Part shown: one piece after another, positions 1 to 7,207 of the stretch
Numbering within the stretch: position 1 is the first letter of the stretch
Layout of the letters: each line of letters opens with the position of its first letter
Source of the DNA: JAAYZK01 sp964535025
GTDB lineage: Bacteria > Planctomycetota > Phycisphaerae > SM23-33 > FEN-1343
DNA length: 15,542 bases
NCBI GenBank assembly: GCA_964535025.1
Contig: CAZHRW010000209.1
Coordinates: 1-15,542, forward strand
Direction of reading: 5' to 3'
Notes under the pieces: generated by a model
The model's database searches: none
The model's input: the letters and a program-made list of their open reading frames with translations, nothing else
Told to the model about the DNA's origin: nothing
Program-made: the position numbers and the translations under genes

Positions 1-1
1 C

Positions 2-1678
2 CCGCGGGAGGGGGCATGGCTGAAGGTCATCGCCGCGGGCGACCGCGTGGACCTGGCCAAGGTGGATCGCCTCACGTTCGTGGTGGTCCGCAAGGCCGAG
101 GGCCCTGTCCGCTGGGCCATGACGCCCCTCCAGGCGGTCAACGGCGCCCCGCCCCGCCTGACCGCCCCGCTGCTGCCGGCCGGGCCGCTGCTGGATGAGC
201 TGGGCCAGACCACGCGGGTCGACTGGCCCGGCAAGACACGCAGCGAGGCCGACCTGGTCGAGCGCCTGCAGGCCCAGCGGGCCTCGGCGGGCGACTGCGC
301 GTGGCCGGCGGCCTTCTCGCACTACGGCGGCCGGCGGGAGCGGCCGTTCGAGGCGACGGGTTTCTTCCGCACGCACCACGACGGGCGTCGGTGGTGGCTG
401 GTCGATCCCGAGGGCTGCGCCTTCTGGTCGGCGGGACTCGACTGCGTCCGCGCCGACATCACCGCCAACGCGGGCGGCCTGGAGACGGCCCTGAGTTGGA
501 TCCCGACGGCCGAAGACGGCTTCACCGACGCACGCCACGAACGCGACGGCGGGCTGATGGTCGATTACCTCCGCGCCAACTTCATCCGCGCCTTCGGCCC
601 CGACGGGTGGCGCGAGGCCTGGGCCGAGATCGCCCTGGCCCTGCTGCGGCGGTTCGGCTTCAACACGGTGGCCAACTGGTCGGACTGGCAGGTCGCGTCG
701 GCGGCCGGCTTCCCCTATGTCCGACCGCTCAAATGGCCGGCGCCCAATGGGCCGCAGGCGCCGCGGGTATTCCGCGATTTCCCCGACGTGTTCGATCCGG
801 CCTTCGCCGCCGAGGCCGCCCACTACGCCCGGCAGCTTGAGGCGACGCGCGACGACCCGGCGTTCCTCGGCTACTTCCTGATGAACGAGCCGACGTGGGG
901 GTTCGCCAGACAGACGCCCGCCGAAGGCATGCTCTACACCCGCGACGGCGGGGCGGCCCGCGAGGCGCTGGCCGCATTCTGCCGGCAGCGCTACGCCGAC
1001 GATGCCGCCCTGGCGGCCGCCTGGGGCGAGGGGGTCACCTTCGACGGCCTCGCCCGCGGCCGCTGGACGCGGCCCGTCGCGACGGGGGCCAAGGCCGACC
1101 TCGAGGCGTTCAGCACCGTCATGGTCGAGCGGCTCTACACCACGCTGACCGACGCCTGCCGTGCCGTGGACCCCAACCACCTGAACCTCGGCGCCCGCTA
1201 CTTCCGCGTGCCGCCGGCGTGGGCCATGCGCGGGATGGGCTGCTTCGACGTGTTCAGCGTGAACGGCTACGGCGAGACCGTCGACCCCGCCCTGGCCGAC
1301 GCGTGCGAGGCGATGGGCTGCCCGGCGATGATCGGCGAGTGGCACTTCGGCGCCCTGGACGTCGGCCTGCCGGCCTCCGGCATCGGCCGCGTGGCGACCC
1401 AGGCCGATCGGGGCAAGGCCTATCGCGTTTACCTCGAGGATGCCGCCGCCCGGCCGTGGTGCGTGGGCGTGCACTACTTCACGCTCTACGACCAGTCGGC
1501 GATGGGGCGGTTCGACGGGGAGAACTACAACATCGGCTTCGTCGACATCTGCCATAAGCCCTACCAGCCCCTCGTCGACGCCGCCCGCGCCGGCCACGAA
1601 CGGCTCTACGATATCGCCGACGGCAAGGCCGAACCGTTCGCCGATGCGCCGGTCTACCTGCCGCGGCTGTTTTACTGA
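2..1678 (+). CDS. Glycoside hydrolase, clan GH-A, beta-agarase (GH50)-like; N-terminus outside window
   Basis: The frame is open from base 2, so the gene begins upstream; 558 residues are visible, ending at TGA 1676-1678. A GTG at 47 is probably internal. Two segments look like the two catalytic glutamates of a clan GH-A TIM barrel: a MNEP motif (Glu codon 887-889), the usual acid/base position, and an IGEWHFG motif (Glu codon 1337-1339), the usual nucleophile position. The segment FFRTHHDGRRWWLVDPEG followed by a W-S-A-G-x-D-C-V stretch is typical of agarase-like (GH50-type) proteins. By family it would cleave beta-linked polysaccharide; the substrate cannot be read from sequence. A signal peptide cannot be assessed because the N-terminus is missing. 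The stop overlaps an ATG of the next frame by one base, which suggests co-transcription with the sialidase-like gene. Clan assignment is fairly sure, family assignment moderate. Confidence 0.8.
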   Translation, partial: PREGAWLKVIAAGDRVDLAKVDRLTFVVVRKAEGPVRWAMTPLQAVNGAPPRLTAPLLPAGPLLDELGQTTRVDWPGKTRSEADLVERLQAQRASAGDCAWPAAFSHYGGRRERPFEATGFFRTHHDGRRWWLVDPEGCAFWSAGLDCVRADITANAGGLETALSWIPTAEDGFTDARHERDGGLMVDYLRANFIRAFGPDGWREAWAEIALALLRRFGFNTVANWSDWQVASAAGFPYVRPLKWPAPNGPQAPRVFRDFPDVFDPAFAAEAAHYARQLEATRDDPAFLGYFLMNEPTWGFARQTPAEGMLYTRDGGAAREALAAFCRQRYADDAALAAAWGEGVTFDGLARGRWTRPVATGAKADLEAFSTVMVERLYTTLTDACRAVDPNHLNLGARYFRVPPAWAMRGMGCFDVFSVNGYGETVDPALADACEAMGCPAMIGEWHFGALDVGLPASGIGRVATQADRGKAYRVYLEDAAARPWCVGVHYFTLYDQSAMGRFDGENYNIGFVDICHKPYQPLVDAARAGHERLYDIADGKAEPFADAPVYLPRLFY

Positions 1679-1695
1679 TGACGGCGGATCGCAGA

Positions 1696-1702
1696 AGGAA
1701 GG
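1696..1702 (+). promoter_or_regulatory. Ribosome binding site for GTG 1711
   Basis: AGGAAGG lies 8 nt before GTG 1711 and inside the frame that would be read from ATG 1678. It favours the later GTG start of the sialidase-like gene. Confidence 0.55.
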
Positions 1703-1710
1703 ACAGAGGC

Positions 1711-3003
1711 GTGCAGCGCAACGCAGGAACACCGTTGGCGCCCGACGGGGTCGTGGTTTGCGAAACGCCCGATCCGGCGACGATCTACTGTTACAGCCCC
1801 GGGCTCACCCGGTGGCACGACCGGCTGATCGCCACCACCGACTGGGGCGGCCCCGGTGTGGCGGCGTCGCTCGACGGCCCCAAGGCGGAATCCGACTGGC
1901 GGTCCTGGCAGGGCCGGGTCTATCTCTCCGACGACCGAGGGCGCACGTGGCGGCAAACGACGACGTTTCCGTTCCTCCACGCCCGTCCGTTCGTGGCCGG
2001 TGGGGTCCTCTACGTGCTTGGCCATGCCGGCGACCTGATGATCATCCGCTCCGACGACGGCGGCAAGACGTGGTCGCATCCGGTGCGCCTGACCGAGGGG
2101 CAACAGTGGCACCAGGCCCCCTGCAACGTCCACTACGCCCACGGCTGCATCTACCTGGTGATGGAGTACCGGGCTCACCACAATATCCAGGGCTGGTGCG
2201 TCGGCGAACAGGCCCCGGTGCTCATGCGGGGACGCCTCGGAGACGACCTGACGCGCCGGGAGAACTGGACGTTCGCCTCGGTACTCAGCTTCGCCGACAT
2301 CATCGACAACAGTGCCGACTGCCCCCAACTGGACTGGTGGGGCGTGCCGTTCTACCCGTGCCCCTATCCCAGCGGCACGGCGGTGCTCGGCCGGGAAGAC
2401 CGCCGCTGCTGTCCCATCGGCTGGCTGGAGGCGAACGTCGTTCAGTTTGTCGACCCCGATCATATCTGGTACGACCCGACGGGACGGACCTTCCACCTCT
2501 GGTCGCGCGCCCACACCGGCGGGACGGGTTACGCCGCTATCGTCAAGGTCGTCGAGGACGAGCCCGGCGCCGGGGCGATGACCACGCAACTGGAGCACGC
2601 GCCGTCCGGCAAGCGGATGCTGTACGTGCCGTGCCCGGGCGGACAGGTGAAGTTCCACGTGCTCTACGACGAGCCCACCGGCCTCTACTGGCTGCTGTCC
2701 AACCAGGCGACCCGCAGCATGACGCGGGCGGACCGACTGCCCGACGGGCACTTCAACCTGCCCAACAACGAACGCCGACGGCTGCAACTGCACTTTTCGA
2801 CCAACATGATCGACTGGTGTTTCGCCGGCATCGTTGCCGTCGGCGAGGAGGCACGGGCGTCGCGCAGCTACGCGAGCATGGTCGTCGACGGCGAGGACCT
2901 GCACGTGCTCAGTCGCTCCGGCGATCATCGGGCCCGGAACGCGCACGACGTCAACATGATCACGTTCCACACCGTGCGCGACTTCCGTTCGCTTGTCTAC
3001 TGA
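1711..3003 (+). CDS. Sialidase-like (BNR/Asp-box) beta-propeller protein
   Basis: The protein has about 430 residues. Two clear Asp boxes (S-x-D-x-G-x-x-W) are seen, SDDRGRTW at about residues 73-80 and SDDGGKTW at about 114-121, the signature turns of sialidase-type six-bladed propellers. The early YSPGL...TTDWGGPG segment and the end (RSGDHRARNAHDVNMITFH) fit the exo-alpha-sialidase-like family common in polysaccharide-degrading bacteria. Many such members have no proven sialidase activity, so the substrate is unknown. No signal peptide is evident. Start choice: GTG 1711 has AGGAAGG 8 nt upstream, whereas the in-frame ATG 1678, which overlaps the previous stop by one base, has no visible ribosome site. 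An ATG start would add 11 residues (MTADRRRKDRG) that look like translated leader. The gene is probably in one operon with the upstream hydrolase. Its 3' end overlaps the convergent UroD-like gene by 7 bp. Confidence 0.82.
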   Translation: MQRNAGTPLAPDGVVVCETPDPATIYCYSPGLTRWHDRLIATTDWGGPGVAASLDGPKAESDWRSWQGRVYLSDDRGRTWRQTTTFPFLHARPFVAGGVLYVLGHAGDLMIIRSDDGGKTWSHPVRLTEGQQWHQAPCNVHYAHGCIYLVMEYRAHHNIQGWCVGEQAPVLMRGRLGDDLTRRENWTFASVLSFADIIDNSADCPQLDWWGVPFYPCPYPSGTAVLGREDRRCCPIGWLEANVVQFVDPDHIWYDPTGRTFHLWSRAHTGGTGYAAIVKVVEDEPGAGAMTTQLEHAPSGKRMLYVPCPGGQVKFHVLYDEPTGLYWLLSNQATRSMTRADRLPDGHFNLPNNERRRLQLHFSTNMIDWCFAGIVAVGEEARASRSYASMVVDGEDLHVLSRSGDHRARNAHDVNMITFHTVRDFRSLVY

Positions 3004-4022
3004 GGGGCCTTGGTCGCCATCGGCGGCAGGGGGGCACCGTAGAGCTTCTCCGACCAGCGTGAGAAGCACTCGTACATGAACGGCTTGGTCTGCGGATCGA
3101 TCACGCCGATGGCGGCGTTGTCGCCGTAGTCGCTGAAGATGAAGCCCCCGTCGGGTCGGGCCCAGTGGGTCATGAGGGCTTCGACGTCGGCTTCGATCTT
3201 CGCCCGATCGCCGGTCGGCAGCGTGGCCTGGATGTCGCAGAGGCTCTCGAAGGCGATCCGCCCGCCGTAGCGACGGCCGATGGCCTCGATGCCCAGCGCC
3301 CGGGGCTGCTGGAGGTTCACCACGTCGACGCCGGCGGCGATATAGCCTTCGATGATCTCGTTGACCTTCCCGCAACTGTGCACCCACACGTCGCAGCCGG
3401 CGTCGTGCATCGCGTCGAACAGCCGCTTGTAGCGCGGGTGGAAGATCTCCATCCACAGGTCGTAGCTGATGAATGCCGCCTGCTGCGTGCCCCAGTCGTC
3501 GGTCATGGTGAATGCGTCGATCCGCCCGGCAAACCGCCGGGCGACCTGGCGGACATAGGTCAGTTGCACCTGGACGATGTGGTCGGCCAGCCGTTCGGTG
3601 GCGTGGCGATCGGTCAGCAGGTCGCACAGGGCGTTCTCGAAGCCCCGGAGGGCGTGCATCCGCTCCCAGAGGACGAAGAAGATCCCCGTCGTGACGTACT
3701 TGCCCGTCGCCCGGGCCGCGGCGACCCGCTCGTCCATGCCGACGTAGCGGCTTTCGTCGTCGTAGTCGGGATACATCGTCGTCGACAGGTCGTCGGGCAG
3801 CACCTCGAGCGGGTGGCCCTTGGGTTGGCCCATGTTCTTCATGGCGGTCGTGTGCCAGACGCAGCCCCACTCATCCTGACCCGCCACGGCGGGCGTCCAG
3901 CCGTCCGGCGGGGACGGCCCGACGGCGACGCGGTCGCAGACGCCCAGCTCCGGCTGCAGGACCGGCAGGCGCTCGGGGCGGCGATGATGAATCGCGGCTT
4001 GGACGATCTCGCGTGGGGTCAT
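2997..4022 (-). CDS. Uroporphyrinogen decarboxylase (URO-D) superfamily protein, methyltransferase type
   Basis: The protein has 341 residues. The start MTPREIVQAAIHHRRPERLP is the usual N-terminus of this superfamily and is preceded by GGAGGA 5 nt upstream, so the in-frame extension to 4091 is rejected. Conserved landmarks are TDDWGTQ (about 174-180), HPRYKRLFDAMHDAGC (about 195-210) and VWVHSCGKV (about 212-220). The His-x-Cys of the last motif is the zinc-site pattern of the corrinoid/CoM methyltransferase branch (MtaA/MtbA-like) and is not a heme-pathway HemE feature. Members of this branch are thought to move methyl groups from corrinoid or methylated substrates. The actual substrate here is unknown, and no corrinoid protein gene lies nearby in the window. 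The stop TAG (2997-2999, complement) lies inside the end of the convergent sialidase-like gene. HemE function is unlikely. Confidence 0.82.
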   Translation of the reverse strand: MTPREIVQAAIHHRRPERLPVLQPELGVCDRVAVGPSPPDGWTPAVAGQDEWGCVWHTTAMKNMGQPKGHPLEVLPDDLSTTMYPDYDDESRYVGMDERVAAARATGKYVTTGIFFVLWERMHALRGFENALCDLLTDRHATERLADHIVQVQLTYVRQVARRFAGRIDAFTMTDDWGTQQAAFISYDLWMEIFHPRYKRLFDAMHDAGCDVWVHSCGKVNEIIEGYIAAGVDVVNLQQPRALGIEAIGRRYGGRIAFESLCDIQATLPTGDRAKIEADVEALMTHWARPDGGFIFSDYGDNAAIGVIDPQTKPFMYECFSRWSEKLYGAPLPPMATKAPQ

Positions 4023-4027
4023 GTCGG

Positions 4028-4033
4028 TCCTCC
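4028..4033 (-). promoter_or_regulatory. Ribosome binding site of the URO-D-like gene
   Basis: The minus-strand sequence GGAGGA stands 5 nt before ATG 4022. This fixes the start and rules out 23 extra residues of Arg-rich upstream reading. Confidence 0.65.
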
Positions 4034-4049
4034 GCAGTTTATGGTGCCG

Positions 4050-4078
4050 ATCGTACCGTCGCCGGCGGCTGCGGGCAA
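4050..4078 (-). promoter_or_regulatory. Possible sigma70-type promoter for the URO-D-like gene
   Basis: On the minus strand, TTGCCC (4073-4078), a 17-nt spacer and TACGAT (4050-4055) form a 4/6 plus 4/6 match to the sigma70 consensus. The transcript would start about 20 nt before the ATG. The -35 resembles the TTGCCA seen twice in the other divergent region. This is an eye-made match only. Confidence 0.3.
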
Positions 4079-4197
4079 GCCGTCCTGTCAATGACCTAAC
4101 TCATGATGCCCTAAGCTTATGCCGATGTGTATCAGGACGGTCCATGCCGGCAGGCGGTGCCCGCGCGCCGCCCCGGGGCCGTCTTTGCAAGCGACGT

Positions 4198-4201
4198 GGA
4201 G
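4198..4201 (+). promoter_or_regulatory. Ribosome binding site for GTG 4208
   Basis: GGAG lies 6 nt before GTG 4208. The earlier in-frame GTG codons (4127, 4157, 4196) have no good site, so 4208 is preferred. The 185-nt divergent interval 4023-4207 also holds the 8-bp palindrome TAAGCTTA (4112-4119). No convincing plus-strand promoter was recognised there. Confidence 0.4.
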
Positions 4202-4207
4202 CCTGGC

Positions 4208-7141
4208 GTGGAAGACGCGGCGACAACGACGGCCGGACGACTGCCCCTGTTCGGGCGCCTGGCGCTGGAAGCGGGCATGGTGACCGGCGAGCAGATTCAG
4301 GCGTGCCTGGCGATCCAGTTCACTCAGCAGGCCGACGGCCGGACGCCGGCGCCGCTGGGGCGGGTGCTCGTCGAGCAGGGGATAATGACCGTCGCCCAGG
4401 TCGAGGAGATCCTCCGCCTCCAGCAGGCCCGCGCCCGCAACGCCGCCGACGGTCCGGCCGGCGCGGTCGGTTTCGCCGACGGCGATGTGCTCTTCGCCCA
4501 GGGCGACGAGGCCAACCGCGACCTGCTGGTCCTCATTGACGGCCGCGTGGAGATCCGCCGAGACGGCCGCGTGGTCGAAACGGTCACACAGAAGGGGGCC
4601 TTCCTCGGCGAGATCGGCGCCCTGCTCACCGCGGAGCACCCGGCCGACGTCGTCGCCACAGGACCCGTGCGCGCCTTGCGGATCCCCGCCGACGGCGTCG
4701 TCGAAACGCTCCGCACGCGCCCGGCGATGGCCCTGCGGCTGCTGGAATCCCTCGCCGAACGCCTCGCCCGCACGATGACGACACCCACGCCCACCGCGGC
4801 CGGCGAAGACGCCGAGCCGACGTCGCAGGGCGTGTTGAATCTCAACGACCGGGCCCGTCTGACCGTCGACGACAGCGGCGCGCTGGTCCTCGACGCCGGC
4901 GGGGACGGCGACCCGGTCTTCGTCAACGGCGAACCGGTCGCCGCGCCCCGAAGCGTGGCCGACGAGGACTTCATCCAGGTCGGCCGTTACATGGTGCAGA
5001 TTTTCCTCGATCACCCGCATTGCATCGACGTGACGCCGGCGACCGCGGCCGACGACGACGACACCGACACCGAAGCGGCCGAACCGTTCGAGCCGGCCGC
5101 CGATGATCCGCCGCCCCCGGCCCCCACCGGCGGGGCGCTGGACGGCGCGGACGTCGACCCGGCCGCGATCGTCGACGCCCTGGAGGCCCGCCCGCTTTCC
5201 GACGACGCCGTGCAGGCGATCGAGGGGCGTCTGGCCCTGCAGGCGGACCTCGGCCGCCTGGAGGCCCGACGGGCCCAGCTCGAGCGCGGCGACGACCTCG
5301 ACGACGACGTCGGCCGCGAGCTGTCCCGCCAGCGGCGGGAGATGCGGAAGATCCCGACGGTCGACGCGCTCCGCAAATCCGCGGCCAGGCTCGAGAAGAA
5401 GCTCGCCGCCCCCGACGACCAGGACGACACCGATGACGGCGAGGACGCCGGGCCGCCCGCGCTGCCCGAGGCGATGCGCCGCGCCTGCGAGCTGGGACTG
5501 GAGCAGAAGCGGCTGCTGATCGCGCGGGCCGAATCGACGGCGGCGGCTCTCCGCGCCTGTGCCGCGGCGGCGACGGATGAGCCCCTGTACGGCATCTTCG
5601 CGAAGCTCGAAATCCCCGGCGACGGGCTGTTCGGCTGGGCGGTCTACGCCCTGGCGCTCGACGAGCAGCGCGCCGAGGCCGAGGCCCGGTTGGCATCGCC
5701 CGGCGGCGACGGCGAGGCCTCCACGCCGGCCGGTGACGAGCAGCAGGCTCTCGAGACGCGGCTGGCGGCGATCCGTCGGGAGCGCGAGAGCATCGAGCGG
5801 GAGATGGTTCAGTCGTTCTGGTCGGTCTACGAGGAGGCCGCCGTGGCCCTGACGGCGGGGCTGGACGCGGCCGACGAGCCGTTCGTGCGAGCCTTTCTGC
5901 GGCGGGGCCTGCTGGGCTGTTCGTCGCGGTTCATCGTCCCTGACGTCGCCAAGGCCATCCTCGCCGAGTGCACCGAGTCGCGGCGCGAGCTCGACGGCGG
6001 CCCGGCGGCCGTCCACGTGCTCTACGCCGACGAGTCGATCGACCTGGCGACGGCGGGGGTGATCCCCAACGCCCACGACGAGGCTCTCGAGCTGCGGGAG
6101 GCCAACTCGCCGCGCTGGAAGGCCGATCGCGGCTGGCGGCGGAAGATCAACTACCGCATCCAGGAGCGGATCCTCGCCGGCGCGATGGAGGCCCTCCAGG
6201 CCGCCGCCGAGGAGATTCGCCGCGAGCAGGATGCCACCGAGAAGCGGATCGCCCTGCTCAAGTCCGGCGAGAAGGGCAATCTCACCAAACGAGAAAGCCT
6301 TCGCAGCCACGCCCACGAGTTGAAGGTCGAGGCGGTCCGCAAGGACCGGCTCGTCGAGGTGATCCAGACCACCTACCTGCCCCGTCTGCGGGAGAAGCTC
6401 GCCGGGTCGATCAAGATGGAGCAGACCGCCGGCCACACCGTCACCGCCGCCGATCGCGCCCGCGGGGAGGTGGCGTTCATCCGCCGGCAGTGCCGCCTGG
6501 TGGCCCAGTTGTCCGAGCCGTTCCTGCCGTTCGCGCTGGAAGAGGCCTATCGCGCCGGCGGCGGGCGGATCAACGAGCGCGACGCCGTGATCGCCGAATT
6601 CGCCGACGCCGAGGGGCGCGACCCGCTGCTGTTCAGCGATTCGCTCGTCCCCGGTGCGAAGAAGGCCCACCGCGTGCTGCTGCGGACGGCCCCGATCGCC
6701 GTGCTCCTGCCGGCCGGCGGCACGCTGGCGATCGCCACCACGCCCCGCTGCGACGGCGACAACGGCAGCTTCGCCCTGCCCGGCCATTTCGCCCGTCCGG
6801 GGCTGCTCCGCTCGGCGCTGTGGGACGCCCTGGCCGACTACCGCTACGATACATCCAGGGCCGCCAGCGGCGTCGACGCCATGAACAGCGACACCCTCGT
6901 CGCCGCCTACGCCGAGTTCCGCTGGTCGGTCCGCAAGAAGAACCGCGAGGCCCGCCAGAAACTCGGCGTCTACAACGAGGAGAACGACCGCGCCAACTGG
7001 CGCCGGCACTACGAGATGTACATGAAGAGCGCCGACGACAGCGGCAAGCAACTGTTCTTCAAGAGCCCCGAGCTCTACCAGCGGATCATCGGCACCTTCA
7101 TCGACCTGCCCGAAGGCGGGGAGATCCTCAAGCGGTCATGA
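4208..7141 (+). CDS. Large multidomain signalling protein: MshEN-like, cyclic-nucleotide-binding-like, FHA-like and coiled-coil regions
   Basis: The protein has about 977 residues. Residues 14-37 and 49-72 match the spacing of the 24-residue MshEN motif (G3, G10, L21, Q24), LFGRLALEAGMVT...Q and PLGRVLVEQGIMT...Q, with the first Arg lost. MshEN domains of type II secretion/pilus ATPases bind c-di-GMP. Residues about 85-193 form a Crp-like cyclic-nucleotide-binding fold (VLFAQGDEANRD, FLGEIGALL), but the phosphate-cassette arginine is missing. Residues about 207-271 resemble the second half of an FHA domain (VFVNGEPV...DFIQVGRYMVQIF) without the phosphothreonine-binding front. Then follow an Asp-rich linker (about 274-318), coiled coil (about 335-401), another acidic stretch and a 550-residue C-terminal part, helix-rich and basic near 648-740, that I do not recognise. 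No membrane segment, signal peptide or ATPase motif is seen. It converges with the PilZ gene. Role unknown; a cytoplasmic signal integrator is an inference. Confidence 0.85.
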   Translation: MEDAATTTAGRLPLFGRLALEAGMVTGEQIQACLAIQFTQQADGRTPAPLGRVLVEQGIMTVAQVEEILRLQQARARNAADGPAGAVGFADGDVLFAQGDEANRDLLVLIDGRVEIRRDGRVVETVTQKGAFLGEIGALLTAEHPADVVATGPVRALRIPADGVVETLRTRPAMALRLLESLAERLARTMTTPTPTAAGEDAEPTSQGVLNLNDRARLTVDDSGALVLDAGGDGDPVFVNGEPVAAPRSVADEDFIQVGRYMVQIFLDHPHCIDVTPATAADDDDTDTEAAEPFEPAADDPPPPAPTGGALDGADVDPAAIVDALEARPLSDDAVQAIEGRLALQADLGRLEARRAQLERGDDLDDDVGRELSRQRREMRKIPTVDALRKSAARLEKKLAAPDDQDDTDDGEDAGPPALPEAMRRACELGLEQKRLLIARAESTAAALRACAAAATDEPLYGIFAKLEIPGDGLFGWAVYALALDEQRAEAEARLASPGGDGEASTPAGDEQQALETRLAAIRRERESIEREMVQSFWSVYEEAAVALTAGLDAADEPFVRAFLRRGLLGCSSRFIVPDVAKAILAECTESRRELDGGPAAVHVLYADESIDLATAGVIPNAHDEALELREANSPRWKADRGWRRKINYRIQERILAGAMEALQAAAEEIRREQDATEKRIALLKSGEKGNLTKRESLRSHAHELKVEAVRKDRLVEVIQTTYLPRLREKLAGSIKMEQTAGHTVTAADRARGEVAFIRRQCRLVAQLSEPFLPFALEEAYRAGGGRINERDAVIAEFADAEGRDPLLFSDSLVPGAKKAHRVLLRTAPIAVLLPAGGTLAIATTPRCDGDNGSFALPGHFARPGLLRSALWDALADYRYDTSRAASGVDAMNSDTLVAAYAEFRWSVRKKNREARQKLGVYNEENDRANWRRHYEMYMKSADDSGKQLFFKSPELYQRIIGTFIDLPEGGEILKRS

Positions 7142-7207
7142 GCACGGTGCGGCCGCGCCGCGACGGCATTTCATCGAACTGGAGCGGGGTCTGGTCTGGT
7201 CGGTTGC

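Noticed and set aside
1672..3870. A 732-codon minus-strand open frame across the sialidase-like gene and part of the URO-D gene
   Set aside because: It overlaps two well-supported genes in wrong frames and has no family features.
4088..7051. A 987-codon open frame on the minus strand opposite the multidomain signalling gene
   Set aside because: It is the GC-driven mirror of the real gene: Gly/Arg/Val/Ala-rich, without any domain motif, while the plus strand shows clear domains.
7142..7207. Bidirectional terminator between the two convergent signalling genes
   Set aside because: The 66-bp gap has GC-rich short palindromes such as GCGGCCGC but no stable stem with a T tract in either direction.
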